From Staphylotrichum longicolle (Eukaryota > Ascomycota > Sordariomycetes > Sordariales > Chaetomiaceae): DNA of 64,000 nucleotides. The stretch covers positions 186,001 through 250,000 of the forward strand of contig JAHCVI010000004.1 of the NCBI GenBank assembly GCA_019096155.1, given 5' to 3'. This document shows, piece after piece, positions 1-12,488 of this stretch. Within the stretch, counting starts at the first letter, position 1. Each line of letters begins with the position of its first letter. A model generated the notes under the pieces. The model worked only from the letters and a program-made list of their open reading frames with translations, had not been told where the DNA came from and ran no database searches. A program made the position numbers and the translations under genes.

Positions 1-93
1 GCAAAAGGCTTGTTTGAGTTCGATTTGGTGGCTGGTTTTGTCGGAGTTTAGTGTCCATCGAACACCGTGCAGAGTTAGGTAAGGGTTTGTGAC

Positions 94-776
94 TCACAGA
101 TCGGGATACCTGCTCAATCCCTCGCACGACTCCTCTGGGACGTGGATGAGACCAATCTCGGAGAGCGTTGCACCCTGGCCGACCTCCAGACAGCTGCCCG
201 ACGCAATCGAAGGGCCGAGTGCATTCTCATTGAGATCCGCCAACATCATCTCAGCAATATTCTCCCCGCCACTGAGACTGTGTTAGACCGTGGTTGGTTG
301 GACAAGCAAATAGACCCATTTACTAACCTCCTTTCGGTCTGGAATTGCTCCAGGGATAGGATGTTTGCACGAACCAAGTGGACGCATTCGCAGTCACATA
401 CTTCCGCCTGTGCATCCATGGTCTGTTCTTGCGTCGGGGAGGCTTCCGAACCAACTTCTTTGAAATACTGGTTGAGAGGATAATGAGGGCTTTTGATGTT
501 CAAGTTGACAAAGACGGTGTAAACGCCAGATTCTTGCACGAGAACATGTGGCTATCCGGAATCATGAGCATGTCAGTGCTCAATCTCAGCAGCTATTTAT
601 GCGCTTTTGGGTCGTCTCATGAGAAAACCTCACCGCTTCGCAAACCGCCATCAATGTCCTTGCGCCGGTTTCGGCTTCACCTGTGTAGTAAGACGCTGTT
701 TGCCTCTTTTCCAAACAGCGCCTCGCCGACCATAGCGTTCACTGGGGCCAACATCAACAAACCATATTGCGACCAT
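94..776 (-). CDS. Orphan protein, three exons, about 167 aa
   Basis: I do not recognise this protein. The model is exon 776-681, intron 680-552, exon 551-328, intron 327-278, exon 277-94. Both introns have GT-AG ends, the phases join, and the spliced length is a whole number of codons. The second exon has a short Cys/Glu-rich stretch (VCDCECVHL), and the C-terminal exon reads as acidic, well-formed protein (SGGENIAEMMLADLNENALG). No signal peptide or membrane segment is visible. The ATG at 776 is the first that keeps the frame open, but nothing else confirms it, so the 5' exon is the least certain part. Confidence 0.4.
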
Positions 777-1283
777 CTTTCAGGCGGGTGATCACGAGTG
801 GACAGAGGGCTCTGTTATTGGTAAGAGAGCGAGTTCATCCTGAAGCGAGCGAGCTCGGTGTCTCAGAGCCTCGTTGGGCCGCTTTAAGAGCTGCATTTCT
901 GGGGGGACATGCTCATGCCTTGGCCGGATGTGGAAATGTTGAGATGCCAGCCCCCTTCCTCGTGACTTACAGCGCTCCAACACGTGGTGGAAATCGGAAA
1001 GCTGGGGCTTCAAATGCAAGGTCATGCGGGAAGAATGCCTCACACGAGATATCAGCAGCGCAGTGGATGATGGGCTGGTGAGTATTGAGAGAGAAGTAAG
1101 TGGGGGGGTTGCCTAAGCGAGTGGGGGTCCTTGGAATGCTGGCTTGTGGTTTGTTGTCTTTCTCACTCGACCCCTGGCAACTCAGGCATGCAAAGGGCGT
1201 TATAAGCCACGGACTTTGACGTATCAAGTCGAAGAATTCCCGTTGCCTGCAAAAATTGTCATTGCCTCTCCCGGTCTCCAAAA
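777..1283. other. Intergenic, divergent promoter region
   Basis: No gene is supported here. It separates two divergent genes. A TTATAAG motif near 1199-1205 lies about 80 nt before the HAD phosphatase ATG and could be its TATA-like element. Confidence 0.4.
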
Positions 1284-2209
1284 ATGCCGTTTCCTGATTA
1301 CCTGACCAGCAAGCCTCGAATCATCTTCTTCACCGACTTCGATGGCACGGTCACGAGCGAGGACATGTTGGACTGGTTGGTATGGATGCAGTCTTCTGCT
1401 TGATTTCGGAGATATGCCAACCGGTGTCATGAAACAGGTAGCTAAAGAGGGCTACGGCCTCGAGAGGCTGCGGCAGAGCTCTCAAGCCGTCATGGACGGC
1501 ACAATGACCTACCGGTGCGTTCATGGTCACCCTGTTTTGCGAGGCTTGGTTATATTATTGGCTCTGACACTTTTGCCTAGTGAGGCAAGCCGTGAGCAGC
1601 TTGAAAGCATCCAGATTGGTTTTGAGAAGTGCATCGAAATGGCCATAGCACACGCCCAGCTTGACGAGGGCTTCTTGGCCTTTTACAAATGGGCCGTGTC
1701 AGCCAATGTGCCCATCGTCGTGCTCTCAGGCGGACTAGCTCCAATGATTGAAGCAACTTTGAAGCACTTTGTCGGCCACGAGACCGCGGAGATCGAGGTT
1801 GTGGCCAATAGCGTGGCGGTCAGGGAGGGATTCGCGTCGGTCAACCACGACGGGGGCGCCTGGAGGGTGCTGTTCCGGGATGACACCGTCTACGGAAACG
1901 ACAAGGCACAGGCCATCAAGCCTTATGCCGAGTACTGCGACAAGATGGACGAAGAGGATAGGCCGATTTTGCTGTTTGCTGGCGATGGAATAAGCGATCT
2001 TGCCGCTGCGGGACAAACAGATTTGTTGTTCGCCAAGCAGGGAGAAGGTGAAAGCTCCCATCGGGACCTACACCATGAGATATTTAAGATTCACTTTGCT
2101 GATGGAGATCTTGAACGCAGATCTAGCTGAGCATTGCAGACGCCAGCAAATGCCGTTCACCGAGTTCCAGAACTGGCAGACAATCCTGGAGACCACTCAG
2201 GATCTGTAG
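1284..2209 (+). CDS. HAD-superfamily phosphatase (DKMTPP-phosphatase-like)
   Basis: Predicted cytosolic phosphohydrolase of the haloacid dehalogenase superfamily, closest in layout to the fungal 2,3-diketo-5-methylthiopentyl-1-phosphate/phosphoserine phosphatase-like group. Four exons (1284-1379, 1438-1514, 1581-2047, 2121-2209) give 242 aa with consistent phases. Motif I is FFTDFDGTVT near the N-terminus, with the nucleophile Asp and the acid/base Asp two residues later. Motif II is VVLSGG, and motif IV is LLFAGDGISD followed by LLFAKQGE. The start at 1284 follows an in-frame open stretch and gives the usual short N-terminus before motif I. The substrate cannot be read from sequence: methionine-salvage-like or another small phosphate ester are both possible. 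Confidence 0.85.
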
Positions 2210-2490
2210 TAAGGTTCCTCGATGTTGACAAAGTGCATCAGGTACTAATACTCGAAGCGCAGCTATGGCAGAAAAAACGTCGCCGAGGTGGTGGCGGAAA
2301 GTCGCCTCACTCTGGGCAAATCTGAAAGCCATCTTTGAGAAGTGTCTGTTGCCAATTTCTGCCTCCAGTCACATCGCGTTGGTTTGCCAGGAGAAAGTTT
2401 TGGCACAGAGTATCTTCTTCGTCGCCAGTTTGTCTAACCTTTACTATGCCTCAAAAATAGAATAGAGTTTCATAGACCATGACAACAAAA

Positions 2491-4469
2491 TTACGTGAGA
2501 GGAGACGTCCAAGTCCAGGCTCGCCGCCTCTTGCCCCCTGACGCCTGAGTTGTGACCCGACGCCCAACCCAGCGCTGCGCTTGATCCAGTACCCCCATCT
2601 CCAGAGATGTGCAGCAAGCAGGGTATTGCGTCTTGATTCTGATGAGCTGGTCTTGGTTGTCGAGCCGCTTGTGGAACTCAATCAAGTCCTTCAGCATCAA
2701 CAAGGCTCCCGAACTCTCATCACCCCCACACTCGAGAAAGGCCAATAGCGCTTCCTCGTAAAGCTTTCCGGCCTCATCCGTCTCGCCCTTCTGCTCGTGC
2801 AGCTGGGCCAGCTCGCTCGACGCAAACACTGCAAAGATCCACCCTTCGTGGGGGCAGTCCTTGGACCCCAGGTACTTGCGCGCTTCCTGGTACGCAGACA
2901 TTGCAGACTCCATGTCGCCCGCCTCACAATGGCTCACGCCAAGGTTGTACCGAGCTCGGTTGGCAGAGAAGGAACGGGTGCCGTCGATGGCTATGCAAAG
3001 CTGAATGCTCGCCGCACCGCTGTACAGCCTCCGCGTGTTCCGCATTATTCCGCAGAACGCGGACGAGATAGAAGTAGGCCTTGATCCGGATTTGCTGGGC
3101 CTCACTTCTCGATGCCGGGTCCGAGTCGTCGGCGAAGCGGTCGATGTGTTTGATGATGCATGACCAGTTTTGGGTATGACTTGCTGATGGCTGCCTCCTG
3201 GGAGAAGCAACGGAGAAGGAGGGTCACAGGGTGCTGCGGGCTGAGCATCTCTGCTGACGTGTATGATAGGGAGTTGAATACGACGCGCTCGTACCCGGGA
3301 AACTTCTTCCAGCTGGACCAAGTCGCAATCTCGACCAGTCTCGTGAGGAGGAAGAGATCCGGGTCGGCAAACATTGGTCTCATCATTGACGGCGCGACCT
3401 GGAGACTCTCCGTGACCTTCTCCGACTCATCGAGCTTGAGAAAATAATGAGCCTTCTCGTAGGCTTGGGCAGTGAAGTTGATACACGCGCGGATCTGTTT
3501 TCGGCGTACGTCGTCTCGGAGTTGCGAGCTGGAAGCAGGTTTTTGCCGATCACCCAGCACCAACAAGGAGAAGTCCTTCACGCATCGAAACAGATCTTCT
3601 GTTACCTTCAAGTCCGTCGGCGCTTGAGGGATGGTGCATGGCGACGGGACCGTCAGTCTTGCCGTCTGTGTGAGCGCTTGTGAGAGGCAGGCAAGATTGA
3701 GATTGGGAGAAAGAATTGCTTGGCCATGCCCATGGCCGGTCTCACAGAACGATGCTGGTGTCCGCGCTGGTTGGTTGCTTATGAAAGAACTGGCAACTTG
3801 AGCAGGTGTGCTTGTGCCCGGCGTGAGGATGACGACCCCGCTGCTTGAAGACGTCTCCTCATCGCTCAGCTGTTGAGGAAGGTCTGCACGTCCGGGGTAG
3901 CCCGATGTGCCGACGATTTGGTCGTGAGACTGCCGGCTAATGTCGCCTATCCCTCCCCACAATGGTCCTGGATCGTCGAGATGGACATGACTCCAAAGCT
4001 GGTCAGCTGCAACGTTGTCGGCGTTGTCGTACTCGACCTCCTGGAACCCTCCACCGACCCCCTCGAGATCGAACTCGAGGGGTTCCATGAGGTTGACGGA
4101 TGGAAAATCGTACGGTTGCGTGTGATTGCAACTTTGAACATGGGAGACCGAGATTGACCGCGGTGTTGGCCTTGGTGTTGGCCTTGGTGTTGACCTTGGT
4201 GTTGACCTCGGTGTCGGCCGGGACGTGGCGCGGGGTGTTGGCTTTTCATAGCACCTCAGGCCCCATAATTTAAAACGGCTGTTCAACTGGGCAAACGACG
4301 GAGAAAAGTTGTGTTCACGTTTCATGATTTCGAGCATCTCCCTCCGCGGCTTGTTAATTCGGTGGAACCGGGTGAGCTGTTCCCGATGGTGCTCCCAAGT
4401 CTCTTCAGGGATCCGAGCCGAATACCGAGACACCCCTGGTGAACTGTACTTCATGAAAGGTGCCGTCAT
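2491..4469 (-). CDS. Clr5-domain protein with C-terminal TPR-like region; frame broken
   Basis: The N-terminal segment (IPEETWEHHREQLTRFHR onward) is a Clr5 domain, a fungal DNA-binding-like module ending in KLWGLRC. It is followed by a Thr-Pro-Arg repeat linker, a long Ser/Pro-rich middle and a C-terminal helical-repeat region (ARYNLGVSHCEAGDMESA; ELAQLHEQKGETDEAGKLYEEA) resembling TPRs. This is a common architecture of fungal nuclear proteins of unknown role. The reading frame changes twice: near 3168-3171 (four T on the plus strand), where frame 1 gives way to a frame reading NWSCIIKHIDRFADDSDPA, and again near 3011-3028. Each shift can be explained by one extra base. A phase-0 intron would also bridge the first break but would remove coding-like sequence. 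The start at 4469 gives a typical short lead before the Clr5 domain; an upstream ATG at 4631 is also in frame. Confidence 0.6.
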
Positions 4470-4960
4470 CGCAATAATGGGAAGGCCCACAAGGGGCAAA
4501 CCAAAAAGAGAAAAAGAGAAAAAACAATTAACAAGCGTGCCGAAAAACGAGTAATCTGATCTGATCGTCAAGTTGGGGGACAACGGGATGGGGGTGCTTT
4601 CCGCAAGCAGATTGTGGTTGTGCAACGCCATTAACCCCGCAGCCGACTCAGCGGTCGGTGTCTGCGTTTAGGTAAGTTGTGTAAGCGGAACGTGTGCATG
4701 CGTAAGGCACCCTTGGGCACCACAAGGCTGAGGTCCGAACTGTCGGTCAGTCAGACACGAAGCAGCCACCAAGGCATCCAATTTAGGATTTCCTTTTTTG
4801 GTATTGTCAAATGTGGGCTTGCCAAAGATGACAATTGACCGCCACGTTTCCGTTCGGAAGACCCAAAAGCCGAAATTCGGTGAGCTCGACCTCGTAAGTT
4901 AGGGGGGAACAACGGGAGATGTAATGCTCCCTGGCGACCTGACATCTTTCCATTTATTTG

Positions 4961-4967
4961 TATAAAA
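4961..4967 (+). promoter_or_regulatory. TATA-box candidate of an unassigned transcript
   Basis: TATAAAA followed by a C/T-rich stretch and ATG triplets at 4980, 4985 and 5033. The layout resembles a fungal core promoter, but no solid downstream ORF supports it. Confidence 0.25.
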
Positions 4968-6193
4968 AGGCTGGTCAACCATGGCAATGGTCTCCTGGTC
5001 TTCCAATCTCCCCATAACATTCCTTTGACAAGATGGGAGTGGCATCAATCTCTCTCCCTTTCCTACCTCACCCACCCCTCTACCAATACGACCAGCATCT
5101 GCAGCACGGTCTCTCTGCTTCATTACGAACTACCAACACAAACAGCTACGGCGTTTCAGCATTTCTCCTCCACTTGGGCTTGGAGCGCAACAGTTGCACT
5201 GTCGCGGTACCTTGACCGTCACTGAGGGAGTTTGACGCTGCGGTTTCCCATATCCTGCCCACGTCCCGGCGTCCGTTGGATCTGCACCTGAAAGGTAAGG
5301 TGTCTGATGGAACTTTCTTTCTCACAATGGAGTTTCCGCACAGCTCAAGCGCTACCGCTTGATGAACATGCTGGCTGACGCCTTACGACCCCGCGTTCCC
5401 GGCTTCCCTCTCAACGCAGTTTTGCTCATCAAGCTAACAGTGGCTCGACTCTGTGTGCCTGGAAGTCGACTAGACTGCACAGAGACGATGTGTTCAATAA
5501 GTTACTTTCAGATAGCATAAAATCAAAAAGCCTTGGGGCATATTACAGCAGTCTGGTGTCCCATTGTTGAAAAATCAGTTGTTCGTTGAACCCCCATGCT
5601 ACCTATGCTCAGAATTATGGACCAGAGCAGAGGACCATCTTCGCCGGGACTCGGGAAACCAATCCAGTTTCTGATCCCTCTTAACAAAACACATACCTAA
5701 ATCATGGTGCTGAATCTTTGAAGCTCACATTTGTTTCGGACTCGAGAAATCGAGGCCTGTCGATGGCGGGTACATGTACGTGCATTTGCCCAGGAGTTGA
5801 CAAATAAACCCGGCAACAGTTGGGCACACCTCATTCGTAAAAGATACGGCAATCCATGGGTAACGCGCCTGGTATTCCAGGCCAGAACTAGCGGCCTGTA
5901 GACAAACTGGAATAGGACTGCGTGGACAGAATTTCTGGTTTGGGAAATCACGACTTCAGCAGTGCCAGCTGGACATGATAGGCTGAGAGGTAGCAGAACA
6001 ACGGTGCTGAAGCCAAGGCTGATTTCAAACGCATCCAATTCAGAAAATAGCCCCACAGGCTCAAACCCTTCCTGAAATGGCACTGAACATGGCGTTGGCG
6101 GTGCCTCTGGAGAGACCATCGCAGGAGTAAATATGCACGTTGGCCATCGTTGGCCCCATCCTTCCCCTTACTTCGGGTCTCAGGACGTAAAGC

Positions 6194-6200
6194 TATAAAA
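6194..6200 (+). promoter_or_regulatory. TATA box of the 6268 gene
   Basis: TATAAAA lies 68 nt before the ATG at 6268, an ordinary fungal TATA-to-ATG distance, and supports the model of that small gene. Confidence 0.45.
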
Positions 6201-6267
6201 GGAAGAAGTGAACTGACATGAACTTGGCTGGCCGTCATCTCATTTTCATTGAGCATCTCGAAATACC

Positions 6268-6768
6268 ATGTCTGTACTCTACAGCACAGCATCAGTCATG
6301 GTCGGTTCCCCATCCGAGACCGGCATGGACCGACACATTCAGCTGGACACAGGGTACGTCAAAACTCTTGGAAGACCGCTGTCACCATGACCTGGGTAAT
6401 CAAACTGACGCGTGAACAGCCTACATCTCGCCGGTCTGACGCCAGTTGGTGCCTTTAGGGATGAGGACCTGTTATGCATCGGGGCATGGGACTGGGCATT
6501 GTTTCCAGAAGCAGAAGAAAGCGACCCGATGAGCCTTACTCTTTCTGCTGCAGAAGCTCGAGACTCGGAGATGCGCCGCACACTTCGGTCTGCGCACTCC
6601 TGGCTCTCGAGTGACCAAACTGGCCACACATCGCAAAGCGACTTACACCAACATGTGCAGGCTGAGGCAACAAGGCTCAAGTTGGACATGTTGGAGCTGT
6701 TTTTGGACGAGATCGTGCCTCCACTGCCTGCTCACTGGGGCTTGAGAGAATCAAGACGAGTATGGTGA
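6268..6768 (+). CDS. Small orphan protein, two exons, about 144 aa
   Basis: Exon 1 (6268-6353) and exon 2 (6420-6768) are joined by a 66-nt GT-AG intron (GTACGT...ACAG) in matching phase. The product has no domain I recognise. It is acidic and largely helical in appearance (EAEESDPMSLTLSAAEARD; LKLDMLELFLDEIVPPLP), with no signal peptide or membrane segment. The upstream TATA box, the sensible intron and the amino-acid composition argue for a real gene, perhaps lineage-restricted. Confidence 0.5.
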
Positions 6769-7382
6769 CATGGGGGCCATCGAGGGTTGCAGAGCATCCG
6801 GGTGGCGGACAGCCAGCAAGGAGAGGTAGATTCCAGTTGAGACGGGATGCATTAGACGTGATCAGGGTTGGTGTTGATGTTGTTGTTGGGGTAACGGCGT
6901 TTGGGGAATACTAATAGAGCAAGACCAACTCTAGTCTCTGCTACCCTTTCTTGATGAATGTGACGTTGAGGGTGTGCAATGTCCTGAAGAAGTTGGTATG
7001 AACCTGGAAGGTGCCCGGGGGGGTGGTCTGTGAAGTTGAACGGAGAGTTGGAGTTGGAAGGAGCCGATCCTCACCTGCACTTGGCATGGCAGCATGGTCA
7101 GCAACCCTAACCTGACTGCAAACTGCACCTGCACAAAGGCGGTGAGAGTTTGGTTGCAGTGCCCCGCACTTGGAACCCCTCGTCGTTGCCCCGCAGCACA
7201 ATCAGGCTAGGCAATCTCTTATCAGTTCCACACTGCAAATTGAGAAAAACCAAATTTTCCGTTGGGTTGCCTGGACCCTTTTTCTGGTTGCGACAACAAA
7301 CTCCCAACCAGAACCTCTCTTTTCTTTTTCCTTTCCTTTCTCGTGATACCCCTTTTTTCCTTTGCATCCAAGGCGTCGTACC
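6769..7382. other. Intergenic, importin promoter
   Basis: No gene seen. The last 70 nt before the importin start are strongly pyrimidine-rich (CT tract about 7310-7375), typical of TATA-less fungal housekeeping promoters. Confidence 0.4.
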
Positions 7383-10300
7383 ATGGACCAACAGCGGTTG
7401 GCCGCGCTCCTGCAGGAGACGCAAGTCCGTAAGTTTTTTGTTTTTCGGGTTTCACTGTTCCCATCCGTCGCGTTTGCTCGCCGTTTGCAACGCCCAATGG
7501 GTTTGCCCAACACCCAGCTTCCCCGCCCGCCACGCAAGCGACACGCCTGCTCGCACTCATTGTTTCATCTTGTCTGCTTGCTGACTTTCTGCCGCCAGCC
7601 GACACCCAGAACCTCAAGGCAGTCACTGCCGAACTCCAAAAGAACTACTACTCCCACCCAGAGTCTCTGCTTCTCCTCGTCGAGATTGTCGCGACCCATC
7701 AGGATGTCAACGTACGCCAGCAGGCAGCCGTGCAGGCCGCCCGCCTGGCCGTCAAGCACTGGGAGAAGATCCCCAAGGAGCAGAAGCCCGCCGTGCGCCA
7801 GCACCTCGTCCAGGCCACCATGAACGAGCAGACTCCCCGCGCCCGCCATGCCAACGCCCGCTTGGTCGCCGCTGTGGCCGCCATCGACCTCGAGGAGGGC
7901 GAGTGGCACGATCTCATCCCCGCCCTCTTCACCTTGGCGAGCAGCAGCGAGCTTGCCCAACGGGAGGTCGGCTCCTACATCATCTTCAGCTTGCTGGAGG
8001 AGAACCCCACTTCGTTCGCCGATGACATCCCAAAGCTGCTCGAGCTCTTTGGCCACACTCTGCGCGACCCCCAAAGCGCCGATGTCCGCATCAACTCCAT
8101 GATGTCCATCGGCGCCATGCTGCTCATGTTTGAGCCGCTCGAGGACGAGGAGTCTGTGAACGCTCTCCAGACCCTCATTCCCCCCATGGTTGACGTCCTC
8201 AAGGACGCCGTCCAGTCGGGTGACGACGAGAAGACGGGCCAAGCCTTCGAGGTCTTCCAGCAGTTTCTGGCCTACGAGTCCGCTCTGCTTGGCAAGTATC
8301 TCAAGGATCTCGTCCAGTTCATGATCGACCTGGCCGCCAACAAGCAGGCTGAGGACGAAGTCCGTGCCCAGGCGCTCGCCTTCCTGGCCCAGACTGTGCG
8401 CTACCGCCGCATGAAGATTCAGGGCATGAAGGACATGGGCCAGGAGCTCACCCAAAAGAGCTTGTTGATCCTCACCGAGATCGATGACGACGAGGACGAG
8501 GACGAGATGGGCCCCGCGAGGTCGGCTCTGGCCCTGCTTGACCAGCTGGCCAACGACCTCCCCCCTCGCCAAGTCATCGTTCCCCTGCTTGAGGCTCTTC
8601 CCAAGTTCGCCACTTCGAGCGAGCCTGGCTACAGAAAGGCCGGCATCCTTGCCTTGGGCACGGTTGTTGAGGGTGCCCCTGACTTCATCGCCTCGCAGGT
8701 CAAGGCGATCATGCCGCTTGCCATCAACCTTCTGAACGATTCCGACGTTGGCGTCAGGCACACCGCTCTCATCGGCCTTGCCCGCCTCGCGGACGATATT
8801 GCCGAGGAGCTCGCAGCATTCAACGAGCCCATCATGACGGCCCTGGTCAAGAACCTCCAGGCTGCCATGGCCCCCACCCCGGATCAGAAGCTGGCCAAGA
8901 AGAACATCGAGATCATCCGCTCCGTCTGCGGTGCCCTTGACGCCATGTCTGAAGGCCTGGACGCCGAGTTCATGAAGCAGAACGCCGGCGAGCTGATCGG
9001 CAACATTGGTGCCCTCATCACCCACGACGACTACAAGGTCAAGGTTGCCGCTTCGGGTGCCATCGGTGCCATTGCTGAGTGCCTCGGCGAGGACTTCAAG
9101 CCCTACTTTGAGCAGACCATGCACGCTTTGGGTGCTTACCTCACCATCAAGGACTCTGAAGATGAGCTTTCCCTGCGCAGCGGCGTCTGCGACTCGATTG
9201 GCCGCATTGCTACGGCCGTCGGCCCTCAGACCTTCCAGCCCTACGTTGTCGACCTGATGCGGTCCAGCGTGGAGGCCCTGCATCTCGACAACTCGAGGCT
9301 CAGGGAGAGCAGCTTCATCCTGTGGAGCTCTCTTGCCAAGGTCTACGAGAAGGAGTTTGCGCCCTTCCTCCCTGACGTTTTCAATGGCCTCTTTGAGAGT
9401 CTGAAGCTGGAGGAGGAGGAGATCAAGCTGACGCTCAGCGAGGAGGAAAAGGGCATCGTTGGCACCGACAACGAGGTCATCACTGCTGGCAAGAAGCTCA
9501 AGATCAAGAACGCCGAGGAAGAGGACGAGGACTGGATGGATGACGACGAGGATGATGACTACGAGGACTTTGGTGTTTCCGTCGAAGCCCTGGAGAAGGA
9601 GGTGGCCATGGAGATCATGGGCGACGTCATCACCTACGCCTGCGGCGCCCAGGAGATCACGGAATACCTCGAAAAGGCCGTCGAGAGCATCTCCCCCCTC
9701 GCTGAGCACTCGTACGAGGGTTGCCGTAAGGCTGCCGTCGCCACTCTCTGGCGGTCGTATGCACGCGTCTGGCAGCTGATGGAGCAGGAAACCGGCAGCA
9801 GCTGGGAGCCTGGTCTTCCCCTCAAGCAGACCCCGACCGTCACCCTGGTCAAGCTTGGCGAGATTGTGTCCAAGGCGACCCTCGCGCTGTGGCACGAGGA
9901 GAATGATCGGTACGTTTGTTCTTTGTTGCTTTGCTTGCTTTTCATGATGACCACTTTACGTTATTACCCAGCTCACTCAAACGCAATATTGCGGATGCTG
10001 AGAACGCGTTTTTATCTACTTCTGACTGCACCATTCAACCTCTCCTGCCAGCCCATCGGTTCTTGGAAACTGTTGCTAATTTATTGCAAGGTCTGTCGTC
10101 ACCGAGATCAACCGCAATGTCGCGGCCACCCTTAAGGCCTGCGGCCCCGCGATCCTTGCCCAGGATGACTTCATGAAGGAGGTCGTTACCGTCATCTCGA
10201 CCATCATCACCCGGTCCCACCCTTGCCAGCAGGATCTCGGCGACGAGGATGAGGAGCAGGAAGTCGAAGGATCGTCCGAGTATGACTGGTTGGTTATTGA

Positions 10301-11078
10301 CACCGCTCTCGACGTTGTTATCGGCCTCGCTGTTGCCCTGGGACCTGGCTTTGCCGAGCTCTGGAAGATCTTTGAGAAGCCCATCATGAAGTTCGCGGCC
10401 TCCGAGTCGGGAAACATCGAGCGGTCCACCGGCGTCGGTGTCATTGCCGAGTGTGCGGCCAACATGGAGGCGGCGGTCACACCGTACACCGAGAAGCTGC
10501 TCAAGCTTCTCCTCAAGCGTCTGTCGGACACAGACCTCGAGACCAAGAGCAACGCTGCGTACGCCACCGGTCAGCTTGTCCTCAACTCGACCGATAGCAA
10601 CACCTACCTGCCTCACTACCCCACGATTCTGCAAAAGCTCGAACCCATGCTGCAGGTCCAGGAGGCGCGTATCAAGGACAACGCCGCTGGCTGCATTTCG
10701 CGCATGACGATGGCCCATCCGGACCAGATTCCGCTCGGCGAGGCCCTCCCCGCCCTGGTGGGCCTGCTCCCTCTCAAGGATGACTACGAGGAGAACTCTC
10801 CTGTCTACGAGTGCATTCTGAAGCTCTGTACGTCTCATATCACCTGCTCGTATTTTCATCATTACTAACCGGCTGCAGATGAGAACAACGAGCCCACCAT
10901 CCAGCAGCTCACGCCCAAGCTGATCCCCGTTTTTGAAGCGGTGCTCAGCCCGCCGGCCGATCAGCTCGATGACGAGACTCGCGAGATTGTCCGCAAGACT
11001 GTCTTCCTTTTGTACAACGCCAACCAGGGCCTGTTCAGCAACAACCCCAACGTGCTGCGGCTGGCTGGTGTTGCTTAA
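7383..11078 (+). CDS. KAP123: Importin beta-4 subunit / karyopherin Kap123
   Basis: Nuclear import receptor that carries ribosomal proteins and histones through nuclear pores in a Ran-GTP-dependent way. Four exons (7383-7428, 7599-9909, 10091-10827, 10879-11078) splice to 1097 aa, the normal length of this family. The protein is a solenoid of HEAT repeats from near the N-terminus (HPESLLLLVEIV; VRQQAAVQAARLAVKHW) to the C-terminus (TVFLLYNANQGLFSNN). It carries acidic insertions typical of Kap123/IPO4, around residues 365-370 (DDDEDEDE) and a longer Glu/Asp run around residue 715. The intron phases all agree, so the gene appears intact. It is surrounded by ordinary housekeeping-type promoter sequence and shows no link to its neighbours. 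Confidence 0.95.
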
Positions 11079-12488
11079 GCTGGTGATGCGCGCGAAGTGC
11101 AGAGTCAGGGATGGGCGGACATCTAGCGATGATTCAACCAGGACGATGAGTGATGAGTTCCGACCTAATGACGTACATAAAACGAGGGATTAATCGGTGC
11201 ATGCGGATGGGGTAGGGGTATGGGCATAAAAGTTATGACGTCCGGTTTTAGAGGTTGACTTTATGGAATCGAGAGATTATTTTACACTCCATTGCTACAT
11301 CTCGGCGCATCATTAGATTATTCGCTGTGTCGTGAACAGATGGGACCGATGAGAGCGAGCACTCGCTCTGCGACATAAATGTACAATGCCTGAATGTGAG
11401 AAGCACAGAATTACGCCCAGGACGAACAAACCAGGTAACGTTAAAGTCCTCTCGTGTCTGTTGTGACGCCGGACGGGCTTCCAGGCTTTGTCTTGACCTG
11501 CCCCTCCGAGCAACATGTAGTGTTGCGACAACTCTCCTTGTATGTTCAACTATCAGTTAAGAAATCGGCCAGGGACCCCGTTCCTTGTTTGGAGTGGTTA
11601 GTTAAGAAAAGACTACACCCACTACGCGTGACAACCACTGGATGGGCGCTCAGGCGTTCGAAAGATGTCAAATGGCCATGTTCTGCCCGGGTAGTCGGAC
11701 TGGTCGTGTGACCTCCGTCGACGGAATCTTGCATTCAATAACTGGGTAGCTGCAGCAAAAGATGTTTTACTTTCTTTCTATTTTCTTCCATCTGGGACAT
11801 CCTTCTACCTTGTGACGGGAATCTCCGGGATGTTAGGTTTGAGGAACGCCAACCTTGCGGCGCCATCAAGAAATGGCTATTTCGGTTGATAACTCAAAGC
11901 TAAACTCAGCCCGAGATGTTTTCTGTCTTCACTGAGCCAGTGAGTGTTGCCCTAGTCAGCGTTTTCCTGAGATTTGACGATCCCGTCTTCCCAGTCCAAC
12001 CTGCATTGCAGCCCTATCTCCCAAGTAGGCGCGTGATGGTGGTTGGTCCGGGTGCGAGTTCAGCTCCGACAGCTAGCCACTTTTGTGCTCAAGTATCTGG
12101 AGGCCTGCCTCTCTTGCCCTCACGCGGAGACGCCCGTTGCAACTATTGGGCTGCAGTGTTAGGTAGTGGCTTGTTTGTATGGGCTGAGCCACAGAAGCAG
12201 CTTCAAGCCAGCTGTACTCGGTGTCCGCTAGAAGATGGGAAAGGAACATGCTCGGTTGCCGCGGGTGAGGACGGGAGGCGATGTAGGGAGGCATGAGGTG
12301 GTGAAAGCAGACGACTGCCAAGGATAAAAGACTGCCGACGACTTCAGAGCACGCTCACTCAGCCTTCGTATCAAACAGCAACCCGAACCGTACAAGACAC
12401 CAAGTCAGGAAGCCCCTGATCCCATGCCCCAGAACCCAACTGCTAAACCTCCAACACAGAAGCTCAAACAAACCGCAACCTGCTCAAC
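11079..12488. other. Intergenic region before the lectin gene
   Basis: About 1.4 kb in which I find no supported gene; short ORFs on both strands lack coding character. An ATAAAAG element at 12324-12330 may serve the lectin gene downstream. Confidence 0.4.

Larger units (their letters stand above)
4470..6267. other. Long intergenic region
   Basis: About 1.8 kb with no convincing gene. It contains a good TATA element (4961-4967) followed by a 60-codon ORF at 5033-5215. That ORF has no recognisable domain and its product is low in informative composition, so I do not call it. Minus-strand frames around 5697-6292 look like chance ORFs. Confidence 0.4.

Noticed and set aside
3102..3170. A spliced solution for the first Clr5 break (GTCATG...CCCAG, phase 0)
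   Set aside because: Possible, but it would remove well-formed coding sequence (IIKHIDRFADDSDPA) and would not solve the second break.
5033..5215. A 60-codon ORF behind a good TATA box
   Set aside because: No domain, no signal peptide and no convincing splice partner; the promoter is listed, the ORF is not.
7565..9895. A 776-codon open frame antisense to Kap123
   Set aside because: It mirrors the large importin exon. Third-position GC bias keeps the opposite frame free of stops, and the translation has no domain.
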